Assembly: GCA_900314295.1 (NCBI GenBank)
Contig: OMUU01000034.1
Span: forward strand, 23,335-87,334
Origin: an uncultured Lachnospiraceae bacterium
GTDB taxonomy: Bacteria > Bacillota > Clostridia > Lachnospirales > Lachnospiraceae
Direction of reading: 5' to 3'
DNA length: 64,000 bases
The notes beneath the pieces are model-generated. The model searched no databases and was not told where the DNA came from. It was given only the letters and a program-made list of their open reading frames with translations. Made by a program: the position numbers and the translations under genes. Shown here in pieces: positions 26,293-34,783 of the stretch (positions are counted from its first letter, which is position 1; every line of letters begins with the position of its first letter).

Positions 26293-26820
26293 AATCGTCA
26301 GGATGCTGCCAAGATCAATATCCTGGCACATCGTTCTGCGAAATTCCAGGTATTCTTCGTGATAGACCGCATTTCTTCTCGCTCTGACACGACGGATCAA
26401 TGTGATCGTCAACGCCCAGAACAGAAGAAACGTCCATACAAACAACACCATGAACGGGGTGATGATATCGACATAGCCGGTCGCCGCATTTCCCGCGGCA
26501 ATCGTTACCGCCGGAGTGGTGCTCTGCGTACTTCCGCCGACCGCACTGCTGTTCTCGGCTCCCGCAGGAGACGTATTCCCGGAAGATGATCCGGCCCCGG
26601 CTGATGCAGACGCCCCTGCGCCGGCGGTGCCGGAAACAGAGGATGCAGCCGGTGTTCGATTTTCCGAGGATGTCGCGGAATTCCGTACAACCGTTCTCGT
26701 TGTTCCTCCTCCCACCAGATCACGGCCTGCTGCAAATACACTCGTTGCGCATCCGAGCATGCTTAACGTAAGTGCAACAACGATTAATATTTTTGTAAAC
26801 CTATTTTTGGCCCCTCTCAT
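26290..26820 (-). CDS. Hypothetical secreted or membrane-anchored protein with an Ala/Ser/Gly linker
   Basis: This 176-residue protein has a signal sequence (Arg/Lys start, hydrophobic core, SVFA cleavage-type site near residue 30). A low-complexity region rich in Ala, Ser, Gly and Thr follows, then one membrane segment around residues 120-145 and a basic cytoplasmic tail with RRVRARRNAVYHEEYLEF. I do not recognise a family. The ATG at 26820 has GGGAG 7 nt upstream; an in-frame GTG 21 nt earlier is less likely. It is an isolated gene downstream of the flippase gene and its terminators. Confidence 0.6.
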   Translation of the reverse strand: MRGAKNRFTKILIVVALTLSMLGCATSVFAAGRDLVGGGTTRTVVRNSATSSENRTPAASSVSGTAGAGASASAGAGSSSGNTSPAGAENSSAVGGSTQSTTPAVTIAAGNAATGYVDIITPFMVLFVWTFLLFWALTITLIRRVRARRNAVYHEEYLEFRRTMCQDIDLGSILTI

Positions 26821-26907
26821 TACAATACTCCCTCTTTCCACAGTAAAACCAGTACTGAATCCCTTTTATTCTCTGGTTGTTTACGATTATATCACAGTTT
26901 TTACAGC

Positions 26908-26935
26908 AAAAAAAGCCTTTATTTCCAGGCTTTTT
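26908..26935. terminator. Bidirectional terminator-like hairpin
   Basis: Arms AAAAAAGCCT and AGGCTTTTT enclose an 8-nt loop, so runs of T follow on either strand. It lies between the flippase terminator and the hypothetical secreted protein and may insulate that gene. Confidence 0.65.
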
Positions 26936-27035
26936 ACTTTTACCGTCTTTCCTGTTACAGATAGTGTCCAATCCGGACAGATACCACTAGATCTTGTGTA
27001 ACAACGTGTAAAATTCATTAACAAGTATGTAACAA

Positions 27036-27064
27036 AATTCCCGGGCTGAATTCGCCCGGGAATT
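27036..27064 (-). terminator. Terminator of the MurJ/SpoVB-type gene
   Basis: A perfect 11-bp stem (AATTCCCGGGC and its complement, 7-nt loop) lies 37 nt after the stop codon and continues as TTGTTAC on the minus strand. Confidence 0.8.
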
Positions 27065-27100
27065 GGTTTATGTAATATTTTATTAATATCTTGCTGCTCT

Positions 27101-28732
27101 TCAGCGATAAATTCGAATCAGCCGAAGGAATTTTACAATTCTTCCTCCCATCGGGAAACGGTACATCTCTTCCTCCGTCGTCTTGGAAATTACGACATAG
27201 GAGACGAGATAAACTACGATTGCTACAAGAATCGCTATGAGAAGTCCGATAAATGGCCTTCTCGTGAGACGGAACAGCAGGCGATAGATAACCCATGCCA
27301 CTCCTCCCATGATCACAGAGGATGCCAGCGGTTCCAGATAAGTCTTCCGGATTTCATGCCTTGTCTGCAGATGCTTCTTCATGGAGAGGACGTTCAGGAA
27401 ACAGCACACCAGGGAAAAGACAATGTTTGACAGCATCACCGCGTATATATCCAGTCTCGGGCTGACGAAGAGCATAATGGCAAGAGATCCCAGGTTTACG
27501 ATGAGTGAAATTCCCGCATTGACAAGCGCCACATGCTGCTTGCCGATCGCCTGCAGTACGCCTCCCGTTACAATCGAAAAGGAATCCGTCACCACAAAAA
27601 CAGAGCCTGCGAAGAGCAGTTTTTCTGCCAGTTCACTTGCAGACGGGAAGAGCACCCCCATAATTGATTTCGCAAGAACCGTGAGTCCGACCATGCACGG
27701 AATGCAGATGAACATTGTCAGCCGGAGGGTCTGATTCACCTGTCGATTCAGCTCGTCGAACTGACCCAGCGCATACTTTCCGGAAACCTCCGGCATCATC
27801 GCCGATGTGCTTGCGGAAGCCATTGCAAGCGGAATGGAAACAAGGGGAACGTAATAATTGCTGTATTCCCCGTAAGCGGCAGATATGGAGTCCGCCGACA
27901 TTCCGTTGAATCCCTGAATGGCGGAATACAGATAACTGTCCGCATATGCGCTGCAGTTATAGATAAACGAGGTGAAGATGATCGGCGTGATCATCAAAAG
28001 CAGCATTTTCAGAATTTCCTGGTAGCTCTGTTCCTCCGACCGGCGATCGTGCGCCATTTTTCTCTGGAAATACCCTCTGTTTAACATATAGACAAAGATC
28101 ATAAACAGTAGTCCGATCACGACGCCCGCGCCGGTTCCGATCGTTCCACCCATGGCTCCGTATATGGCAGCCCTGGAACCGCCCTCCGGTGCAAGATTTC
28201 GAATCAGAATCCACGCCGCCAGAATACTGACGATCGCATTCATAATCTGCTCCAGAATCTGTGAAACAGAGGTCGGTGTCATGGTCCGATGCGCCTGAAA
28301 ATATCCTCTCAGCACACCCAGAATCGCCGACAGAAAGACCGTCGGCGCCAGCGCACGGAGGGCTGGAAGGGCATTCTGCTGGTTCTGCGGAAGCAGAATC
28401 GCACCGCCGAAAAAGCAGATCAGTGCTGTAATCCCTCCGACAATAACAGCATAGAGCATAGCTCCCTTGAAAACCTTGTGGGCTCCCCGATACTCCTTCC
28501 TGGCAAGCATTTCCGAAATGATCTTCGATGTTGCCATCGGTATGCTGTAAGAGGAAATCAGCAGAAGTATCGAATACAGATTGCTGGCATAGCCGTAATA
28601 TCCGAGCCCGACCGAACCCAGAATACTGCCGAGCGGTCTTCGATACAAAAGCCCGATGACACGTGAAATAATTGACGCGATCATCAGGACAGAGGCATTT
28701 TTAACAAGTGAATTTGAATTTTTCCCTGACAT
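27101..28732 (-). CDS. Polysaccharide/lipid II flippase, MurJ-SpoVB family of the MOP superfamily
   Basis: This is a 543-residue integral membrane protein with about 14 hydrophobic segments. It starts with LVKNASVLMIASIISRVIGL, the typical first helix of SpoVB/MurJ-like exporters. Motifs LGYYGYASNLYSILLL and SIPLAMASASTSAMMPEVS are characteristic. It likely flips lipid-linked peptidoglycan or polysaccharide precursors. A fully basic C-terminal end (GGRIVKFLRLIRIYR) follows the last helix. SpoVB itself acts in spore cortex formation, but the paralogues are hard to separate by eye. Confidence 0.88.
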   Translation of the reverse strand: MSGKNSNSLVKNASVLMIASIISRVIGLLYRRPLGSILGSVGLGYYGYASNLYSILLLISSYSIPMATSKIISEMLARKEYRGAHKVFKGAMLYAVIVGGITALICFFGGAILLPQNQQNALPALRALAPTVFLSAILGVLRGYFQAHRTMTPTSVSQILEQIMNAIVSILAAWILIRNLAPEGGSRAAIYGAMGGTIGTGAGVVIGLLFMIFVYMLNRGYFQRKMAHDRRSEEQSYQEILKMLLLMITPIIFTSFIYNCSAYADSYLYSAIQGFNGMSADSISAAYGEYSNYYVPLVSIPLAMASASTSAMMPEVSGKYALGQFDELNRQVNQTLRLTMFICIPCMVGLTVLAKSIMGVLFPSASELAEKLLFAGSVFVVTDSFSIVTGGVLQAIGKQHVALVNAGISLIVNLGSLAIMLFVSPRLDIYAVMLSNIVFSLVCCFLNVLSMKKHLQTRHEIRKTYLEPLASSVIMGGVAWVIYRLLFRLTRRPFIGLLIAILVAIVVYLVSYVVISKTTEEEMYRFPMGGRIVKFLRLIRIYR

Positions 28733-28789
28733 GATATCCGTACTCCTGGTTGTATTTCCGGATTCCGGTCTCAGCCGATCCGTTTCCCA

Positions 28790-29473
28790 TCAGGTCCCGG
28801 CAACATTCTCAATCTGCCAGTCGATGGGCTCTATTCCATTCTCTTCAAGGTACCGGTTGGTCTTCGAAAAAGGCCTGCTTCCAAAAAATCCCCGGTACGC
28901 CGACAAAGGGCTCGGGTGCGGAGACTTCAACACAAGATGCTTCGGATTATAAATCATCTCCGCCTTTCGCTGCGCCGGCCTGCCCCACAGGATAAACACC
29001 ATCGGCCTGTCCTGATCAGCGAGAACACGGATCGCCGCATCCGTAAACTCCTCCCACCCGATGTTCCGGTGCGAATTTGCCTGGTGAGCCCGAACAGTCA
29101 GAACCGTGTTGAGCATCATCACGCCCTGTTTCGCCCACTTAACCAGATACCCGTTGTCCGGGATATAGCAGCCGAGATCGTCGTGAAGCTCCTGGTAGAT
29201 GTTCACCAGCGACGGCGGAATCTCGATCCCCGGCTTCACGGAAAACGAAAGCCCGTGTGCCTGCCCCGGCTCATGATACGGGTCCTGTCCCAGAATCACG
29301 ACCTTCACCTGATCCAGTGGCGTAAAATGGAATGCATTGAAAATATCCTCTGCAGGAGGATAAATCGTTCTCGTCCGGTACTCCTGATTTACCGTCCGAA
29401 ACAATTTTCTATAATATGGCTTGGAAAATTCCGGCTTCATGGCAATTTCCCAGCTTCCGCTAAGCCCTGGCAT
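28790..29473 (-). CDS. ung: Uracil-DNA glycosylase, family 1
   Basis: This 227-residue enzyme removes uracil from DNA. It shows the water-activating loop GQDPYHEPGQAHGLSFSV and the Leu-intercalation loop HPSPLSAYRGFFGSRPFS, along with VFILWGRPAQ. The length is normal. The start ATG at 29473 follows AAGGAAGGATATAA. It is transcribed before the flippase gene, 57 nt away, and after hisF. Confidence 0.96.
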   Translation of the reverse strand: MPGLSGSWEIAMKPEFSKPYYRKLFRTVNQEYRTRTIYPPAEDIFNAFHFTPLDQVKVVILGQDPYHEPGQAHGLSFSVKPGIEIPPSLVNIYQELHDDLGCYIPDNGYLVKWAKQGVMMLNTVLTVRAHQANSHRNIGWEEFTDAAIRVLADQDRPMVFILWGRPAQRKAEMIYNPKHLVLKSPHPSPLSAYRGFFGSRPFSKTNRYLEENGIEPIDWQIENVAGT

Positions 29474-29494
29474 TTATATCCTTCCTTTCGATAC

Positions 29495-29576
29495 GTGTAT
29501 AGAATACTCAGAAATATGTACGGATCCGTCTGTCCCGGCATATGCTAAGCCCGGTAGAACCGCCTGTTCTATACAC
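29495..29576. repeat. 82-bp element bounded by 10-bp inverted repeats
   Basis: GTGTATAGAA (29495-29504) and TTCTATACAC (29567-29576) are perfect complements flanking a 62-nt interior between hisF and ung. It could be a long hairpin, a regulator site pair or a very small MITE-like insertion. No clear target duplication was seen. Confidence 0.45.
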
Positions 29577-29595
29577 AAAGCACTGACACTCGCCA

Positions 29596-30360
29596 TCAGG
29601 CAAGTCTCACGGGTACTCCGCGCTCCTGCAAATACTTTTTGACCTGACGAATTTCAAGCTCCCGATAGTGAAACAGGGATGCGGCGAGCGCAGCATCTGC
29701 GCCGCCCACCGTCAGCGCCTCGTAGAAATCATCCAGAGTCCCTGCGCCGCCAGAAGCAATGACGGGAATCCCGACTTCCCGGGAAATTGCTCCGGTAAGG
29801 TCCAGGTCATAGCCGGCCTTCGTGCCGTCACAGTCCATGCTTGTGAGCAGGATTTCTCCGGCGCCCCGCCGTTCTGCTTCCGCGGCCCATTCCACGGCAT
29901 CCAGTCCCACATCAACCCTTCCACCGTGCTTGTAAACCGTCCATCCATCTCCGTCAGACCTTTTTCTCGCGTCTATCGCTACGACGACGCACTGGCTTCC
30001 GAACTTCATGGCCGCCTCGCTGATCAGATCAGGGTTTTCAATTGCAGAAGAATTGATGGAGATTTTGTCCGCGCCCTCCCGAAGAAGCGCCTTGAAATCC
30101 TCCACCGTTCGAATGCCTCCGCCAACCGTAAATGGAATAAAAACATTTTCCGCGACCTTTCGCACCATATCCACCACGGTATTTCTGTGATCACTGGAAG
30201 CGGTAATATCCAGAAATACAACCTCGTCCGCTCCCTCTCTGTCATATGCCTTCGCTACCTCCACCGGGTCACCGGCATCCCTGAGATTTACAAAGTTCAC
30301 GCCTTTGACAACCCGCCCGTTCTTGATATCCAGGCAGGGAATGATTCGTTTGGTAAACAT
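29596..30360 (-). CDS. hisF: Imidazole glycerol phosphate synthase, cyclase subunit
   Basis: This 254-residue TIM barrel starts [20 protein letters not shown], with the catalytic Asp in CLDIKNGR and the second in [10 protein letters not shown]. Phosphate-binding loops [11 protein letters not shown] and [10 protein letters not shown] are present. It joins PRFAR with ammonia supplied by HisH to give IGP and AICAR. The start at 30360 follows AGGAGG; the frame is open upstream through hisH, but that extension is not coding. It lies 26 nt after hisH. Confidence 0.95.
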   Translation of the reverse strand: MFTKRIIPCLDIKNGRVVKGVNFVNLRDAGDPVEVAKAYDREGADEVVFLDITASSDHRNTVVDMVRKVAENVFIPFTVGGGIRTVEDFKALLREGADKISINSSAIENPDLISEAAMKFGSQCVVVAIDARKRSDGDGWTVYKHGGRVDVGLDAVEWAAEAERRGAGEILLTSMDCDGTKAGYDLDLTGAISREVGIPVIASGGAGTLDDFYEALTVGGADAALAASLFHYRELEIRQVKKYLQERGVPVRLA

Positions 30361-30386
30361 AGGACGATTCCTCCTGTGAAAATCGA

Positions 30387-31004
30387 TTAGGAAAGCTCTG
30401 CAAAATTCCTGAGAATCGCAAGGCCGGTATCCGAGCTTTTCTCCGGATGGAACTGCGTGGCAAACACATTTCCCTTCTCTACAGATGCGTGTATCGTCAC
30501 GCCGTACTCTGTGGTTGCCGTAACAATGCCTTCGTCCGCAGCCTTCAGGTAATAGGAGTGTACAAAATAAACATAGGACTGTTCCGGGATTCCGCGAAAC
30601 AGTCTGCCGGATCCGTTCTGCCGGATCAGATGAATCGAATTCCATCCCATGTGGGGGATTTTCAGATTCTCCCTCTCCGGAATTCGAAGAATCCTTCCCT
30701 TCAGAATTCCGAGTCCCTTCACCCCCGGCGACTCCTCGCTCTCTTCAAAGAGAAGCTGAAGACCGACACAGATTCCTAGAAACGGCTTGCCGCCGGAAGC
30801 AATTTCGCGAATGACCGGAACAAGACCGAACCTCTCCAGATTCTGCATACAGTCTCCAAAGTTCCCGACTCCCGGAAGTACCACCTTGTCCGCCTTCTGA
30901 AGCACTTCGGCATCTCTGGTCACCGTTACGTCCTCGCCGAGCGAGACGAACGCCTTCTCCACACTCCTGATATTTCCTGCATCATAATCAATTATCGCTA
31001 TCAT
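30387..31004 (-). CDS. hisH: Imidazole glycerol phosphate synthase, glutamine amidotransferase subunit
   Basis: This 205-residue class I amidotransferase has the nucleophile Cys in [10 protein letters not shown] and the His-Glu pair in [10 protein letters not shown]. The [10 protein letters not shown] region is typical of HisH. It feeds ammonia to HisF encoded just downstream. No other histidine biosynthesis gene is visible nearby, so this pair is separated from a his operon or specialised. Confidence 0.94.
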   Translation of the reverse strand: MIAIIDYDAGNIRSVEKAFVSLGEDVTVTRDAEVLQKADKVVLPGVGNFGDCMQNLERFGLVPVIREIASGGKPFLGICVGLQLLFEESEESPGVKGLGILKGRILRIPERENLKIPHMGWNSIHLIRQNGSGRLFRGIPEQSYVYFVHSYYLKAADEGIVTATTEYGVTIHASVEKGNVFATQFHPEKSSDTGLAILRNFAELS

Positions 31005-31091
31005 TCCTTGAATTCTCCATTCTCAGATGCTATGATGTTCTAATCTGTCTGCCGCAAGCAGGCCCTCACTGCCCCCGTGGCAACGCAGTCT

Positions 31092-31186
31092 CTTTTTACG
31101 CGAACCGTGAGCCGCAGCAAAATGCGAATCGTGTGCGGCGAGCGTCGCGATAGCGAGATAACACTCGCGCAGCGTGTTTTATCTCG
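31092..31186 (-). repeat. Dispersed two-hairpin element, copy A3 (inverted)
   Basis: Read on the minus strand it has CGAGATAAAAC with a one-mismatch partner arm (GTGTTATCTCG), then GCCGCA/TGCGGC closing the second hairpin and a TTCGCGTAAAAA tail. The inner stem of hairpin 2 has decayed. It fills the gap between divergently oriented hisH and the EamA gene. Confidence 0.75.
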
Positions 31187-31260
31187 TCCAGAACAATGTA
31201 CATCGTAACTTATTTTTTTCATGAATACAAGTTTTTTACATGAATACAAGAGGTTTTCCT

Positions 31261-32241
31261 ATGTCACCAAACACTACGTCAACCAATACGCAAACCCCAC
31301 GGAGCCGCTCTCAGGACTCTCTGAAAATCCGCCATTCCCTGCTGCTTCTTCTGGCAGCACTCATCTGGGGAACTACCTTTGTGGCGCAGAGCATCGCCGT
31401 GCGGAGCATCTCGCCCTTTACCTACAATGTCTGCAGATTCTATGTGGGCGCCCTGGTACTCCTTCCGGTTGCGATTCTCGTTGGAAGAAAAGACCCTCTG
31501 GCTCCGAATTACGCCGATCTCCCGATTCCGGACATGCGTCCGAAGGATGCCCGGATTAGGGATGTACGGACCAGTGGTATTCTATGCGGCATTCTTCTTT
31601 TCCTCGCCGGAGGTCTGCAGCAGGCGGGAATCGAATATACCACTGCCGGCAAGAGCGGGTTCATCACTGCCCTTTATATCATCCTGGTACCGATCTTCGG
31701 TCTCTTTCTGCACAAGAAATGTCCGCCGCTGGTCTGGGTATCCGTAGCTCTTGCTGTTATCGGGTTCTATCTGCTCAGTGTAAAGGAAGGATTTACGGTT
31801 AATCGAGGGGATATCCTGACGCTCGCCTCTTCCTGCATGTTCGCCATGCACATCCTGACGGTGGATCACTTTATCCCGCGGGTAAACGGCATCCAGCTCT
31901 CCTGTATTCAATTTATCGTGGCCGGCACCCTGTCGCTGTTTCCGGCCTTCCTTCTGGAAACGCCCTCCGTTTCCTCCATTATCTCCTGCATCTGGCCCAT
32001 TCTCTATGCGGGAATTCTTTCCTCCGGTGTCGCCTACACCCTCCAGATTGTAGGACAGCGCGGCCTGAATCCGACGCTTGCCTCCCTTCTGATGAGCCTG
32101 GAATCAGTCATTTCCGCCATATCCGGCTGGATCGTCCTCGGCGACTCCATGTCGTCAAAGGAGCTTTTCGGATGCGCACTCGTATTCACCGGAGTCATTC
32201 TAGCACAGCTGCCTTCCATCCGAATTCGGAAACGGAAGTAA
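31261..32241 (+). CDS. EamA/DMT-superfamily drug/metabolite transporter
   Basis: This 326-residue membrane protein has about ten hydrophobic helices arranged as two EamA repeats. It opens with LLLLLAALIWGTTFVAQ, then TAGKSGFITALYIILVPIF closes the first repeat, and AYTLQIVGQRGLNPTLASL lies in the second. A hydrophilic 25-residue N-terminal tail rich in Ser/Thr precedes it. The ATG at 31261 follows AGAGG. The substrate is unknown. It is divergent from hisH and converges on yerC. Confidence 0.88.
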   Translation: MSPNTTSTNTQTPRSRSQDSLKIRHSLLLLLAALIWGTTFVAQSIAVRSISPFTYNVCRFYVGALVLLPVAILVGRKDPLAPNYADLPIPDMRPKDARIRDVRTSGILCGILLFLAGGLQQAGIEYTTAGKSGFITALYIILVPIFGLFLHKKCPPLVWVSVALAVIGFYLLSVKEGFTVNRGDILTLASSCMFAMHILTVDHFIPRVNGIQLSCIQFIVAGTLSLFPAFLLETPSVSSIISCIWPILYAGILSSGVAYTLQIVGQRGLNPTLASLLMSLESVISAISGWIVLGDSMSSKELFGCALVFTGVILAQLPSIRIRKRK

Positions 32242-32249
32242 AAAAACAA

Positions 32250-32291
32250 TACCGGGTACCGATCTCCCTTTTCAGGGATCGATACCCGGTA
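32250..32291. terminator. Bidirectional terminator between the EamA gene and yerC
   Basis: Arms TACCGGGTACCGATC and GATCGATACCCGGTA form a 15-bp stem with one mismatch; A-rich sequence precedes and T-rich sequence follows. It lies between two converging genes. Confidence 0.8.
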
Positions 32292-32322
32292 CTTCTTTGT
32301 ACACACACGTCCATGCAATCCG

Positions 32323-32637
32323 CTAATTCTCTTCCGCGTCCTCCGGCTTCTCCAGACCCATTCTCTTCAGAACCATCTCATACCCGTCGCTCCCATAGAT
32401 CAGTGCGCGGTTTACACGGCTGATCGTCGCTGTCGAAGCGCCGGTCTTTTTGGATATATCAAGATAGGTCTTCTTCTCTCGCAGCATTTTCGCAACTTCA
32501 AAGCGCTGTGAGAGAGAAAGGATCTCATTGATTGTGCACGCATCCTCAAAGAAGGTGTAACATTCGTCTAGTGTACGCAGCGTCAGAATCGCCTGGAACA
32601 GCTGATCCACCTCTTCCGTATGAATATCTTTGCTCAT
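32323..32637 (-). CDS. YerC/YecD family TrpR-like DNA-binding protein
   Basis: This 104-residue helical protein matches the YerC family: LFQAILTLRTLDECYTFFED, then EILSLSQRFEVAKML and the helix-turn-helix with KKTGASTATISRVNRAL. These are TrpR-fold regulators of uncertain target in Bacillota. The ATG at 32637 has AGAGGAA in front; an upstream in-frame TTG is less likely. A 7-bp inverted repeat lies in its own leader. Confidence 0.88.
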   Translation of the reverse strand: MSKDIHTEEVDQLFQAILTLRTLDECYTFFEDACTINEILSLSQRFEVAKMLREKKTYLDISKKTGASTATISRVNRALIYGSDGYEMVLKRMGLEKPEDAEEN

Positions 32638-32686
32638 TTCCTCTGCTCCCAAAATTATTATGAAACTACAACTCCGATGTCGTCTC

Positions 32687-32712
32687 TGTCACTTCACAAT
32701 TTTACAGTGACA
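32687..32712. promoter_or_regulatory. Inverted repeat TGTCACT-N12-AGTGACA in the yerC leader
   Basis: Two perfect 7-bp arms lie between the yerC promoter and start codon, and a further GTGAC half-site follows at once. It could be an operator for the TrpR-like product or a short leader hairpin. Confidence 0.45.
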
Positions 32713-32729
32713 AAGTGACCGCTTAGACC

Positions 32730-32758
32730 ATGTTACCACTTTAATGTATCACAGTCAA
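32730..32758 (-). promoter_or_regulatory. Promoter of yerC
   Basis: Minus-strand TTGACT and TAACAT are 17 nt apart, about 95 nt before the start codon. Confidence 0.65.
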
Positions 32759-32865
32759 GAACCCCTCGCGTCCCGAAGCTTGTAAATCCGGAAGCAGGTA
32801 GCTTATACAGTTTGTGGCACAAAGTATTGTATGAGTGTTTACAGAACCGTTACCTGAGCATTCAC

Positions 32866-33792
32866 TCACTCCTCTTTCGAAAAATAAAGATCTGCCGCCT
32901 GAATGTCGCGATCCATCTGCTCCTTCAGCTCGTCGATGTCCGCAAATTTTTCCTCCGGCCTGCGGAAGGACAAAAGCTCAACTCTCGCCGTCTGGCCGTA
33001 CAGATCCAGACTGCAGTCAAACAGATAGGTTTCCAGGCCGACTGCCGTTCCCCCGACAGTCGGCTTCATTCCGATATTTGAAATCCCCGGATACCATCGA
33101 CCCGCCACATGAGTTCTGGAATAATACACCCCCCACGGAGGCGTCATCTTGACCGGTTCCGGAATCTGATTGATTGTGGGAAATCCGAGGGTATGTCCCA
33201 GATGTCTGCCATGAACGATCTCACCCGTAATGAAATATGGCTGCCCCATCAACTCGGCAATTTTCTCCATGTGCCCCAGCGCGAGTTCCTCCCGGATGTA
33301 ACTGCTGCTGATCTCCTTGCCCTGGTATCTTTCCTTTGAAAGAACCTCGACCAGAAACCCGTACTTCTCTCCCATCTGCTTCATCACTTCAGAATTTCCC
33401 GCCCGGTCTTTCCCGAAATGAAAGTCTGTCCCCATGACAACCGCAGACACATGAAGTCTTTCCAGCAGAATTTCGCGGACAAAATCCTCCGGCTCCATGG
33501 CGCGGATTTTTTCGGTAAATCTGCATTCAAACAGAAGGTCCACATCCAGTTCTCTGAGGACCTCTTTTCGCTCCTCATTGGTCATCAGCATCTTCGGGCG
33601 GCGTGCCCCCATACATACCTGAGGCGAAACCTGAAAGGTAAAAACAGCTGTCCTCCAGCCGTGTTCTCGCGCAATTTCCTTCACCCGGGCGATCAGCTTC
33701 CTGTGACCCTTATGCACTCCGTCAAATTTTCCCAATGTTACGACACAAGGATCCGTACCGTTATATTCATCAAGCTCCTGTATGTATTCCAA
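32866..33792 (-). CDS. ribF: Bifunctional riboflavin kinase/FMN adenylyltransferase
   Basis: This 308-residue enzyme makes FMN and then FAD. The N-terminal nucleotidyltransferase domain has VVTLGKFDGVHKGH and SSYIREELALG. The C-terminal kinase domain starts at FITGEIVHGRHLGHTLGFPT. The start is TTG at 33792 with GAGGAG 8 nt upstream. It is the last gene of the nusA-infB operon, 12 nt after truB, the usual Bacillota order. Confidence 0.95.
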   Translation of the reverse strand: MEYIQELDEYNGTDPCVVTLGKFDGVHKGHRKLIARVKEIAREHGWRTAVFTFQVSPQVCMGARRPKMLMTNEERKEVLRELDVDLLFECRFTEKIRAMEPEDFVREILLERLHVSAVVMGTDFHFGKDRAGNSEVMKQMGEKYGFLVEVLSKERYQGKEISSSYIREELALGHMEKIAELMGQPYFITGEIVHGRHLGHTLGFPTINQIPEPVKMTPPWGVYYSRTHVAGRWYPGISNIGMKPTVGGTAVGLETYLFDCSLDLYGQTARVELLSFRRPEEKFADIDELKEQMDRDIQAADLYFSKEE

Positions 33793-33804
33793 CGCTGAAT
33801 CTCC

Positions 33805-34740
33805 TCATATAGTCTCTCTGCCTTCGTCGTCCGGATCAAAAAACATTCTGACCGGCTTCAATACCCCGCCCGGCGCATCCGATTCATAGATTCCGACAAA
33901 GACACCTGACGAGTCAAAAAGCTTCACCTGCCACTTTTTTGTTTCGAAATGTTCGATGCTCTTTCCGACCGGATACCCACCACTTGGGATCCGGTTTCCG
34001 TTATGCGCGAGGCGGTCCGCCTCCGAAAAAATACGAACTTCGGGCAAATCGAACAAACGATGGACCGGAATCAGGATATCACACAGCCTTCCTTCTCCCA
34101 CCATACGTTCGATCTCAGACAAGCGGAGAGAATCCTCGATGCCGAATGCTCCCACGCGGGTACGCCTGAGGGCTTCCATACATCCTCCACACCCGAGCTT
34201 TTCACCAATATCATGGCAGAGCGTCCGAATATACGTGCCCTTTGAACAGGTGACACGAATCACCACTCTCGGAATCCGGCAGGACAGCAGCCGGATTTCA
34301 TAGAAGTGAACCGGGCGCGCCTTCCTCTCCACCGTTTTTCCCTCTCGCGCAAGCTCATACAGCTTTTTACCGTTTACCTTCAACGCAGAATACATCGGAG
34401 GGACCTGCATCTGTATGCCCTCGAAGGATTTCAGGCACTCTTCCAGATCCGCCTCCCCGCATGTCACCTCGCGCTCGGACAGAACCGTCCCGCTGATATC
34501 CTGCGTGTCTGTATCCTTTCCGAGCAGAAGCACTGCCTCATATGTCTTCGTCTCCTCGGTCAAAAATTCGACCAGACCGGTCGCCTTTCCCACACACACC
34601 GGGAGAACACCCTCTGCGTCCGGATCCAGCGTGCCTGTGTGTCCGATTTTTCTCTGATGCAGGATTCCTCTGAGCTTCGCAACGACATCAAAGGAGGTAT
34701 AGGCTTTCTCCTTGTATACGTTAATGACTCCGTTTTTCAT
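33805..34740 (-). CDS. truB: tRNA pseudouridine(55) synthase
   Basis: This 311-residue enzyme converts U55 of the T-loop to pseudouridine. It has the catalytic region KIGHTGTLDPDAEGVLPVC with the nucleophile Asp, then YEAVLLLGKDTDTQD and VTCSKGTYIRTLCHDIG. A C-terminal PUA-like domain completes it. The start follows GGGAGAAAG. It lies 43 nt downstream of nrnA in the translation operon. Confidence 0.96.
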   Translation of the reverse strand: MKNGVINVYKEKAYTSFDVVAKLRGILHQRKIGHTGTLDPDAEGVLPVCVGKATGLVEFLTEETKTYEAVLLLGKDTDTQDISGTVLSEREVTCGEADLEECLKSFEGIQMQVPPMYSALKVNGKKLYELAREGKTVERKARPVHFYEIRLLSCRIPRVVIRVTCSKGTYIRTLCHDIGEKLGCGGCMEALRRTRVGAFGIEDSLRLSEIERMVGEGRLCDILIPVHRLFDLPEVRIFSEADRLAHNGNRIPSGGYPVGKSIEHFETKKWQVKLFDSSGVFVGIYESDAPGGVLKPVRMFFDPDDEGRETI

Positions 34741-34783
34741 CTTTCTCCCTGTTATGGCTTTCCCGGTGTCCCAGCCTAATCAA

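Noticed and set aside
30361-30645. N-terminal extension of hisF by 95 residues
   Set aside because: The extension overlaps hisH in another frame and lacks family similarity; the start at 30360 has a good AGGAGG site.
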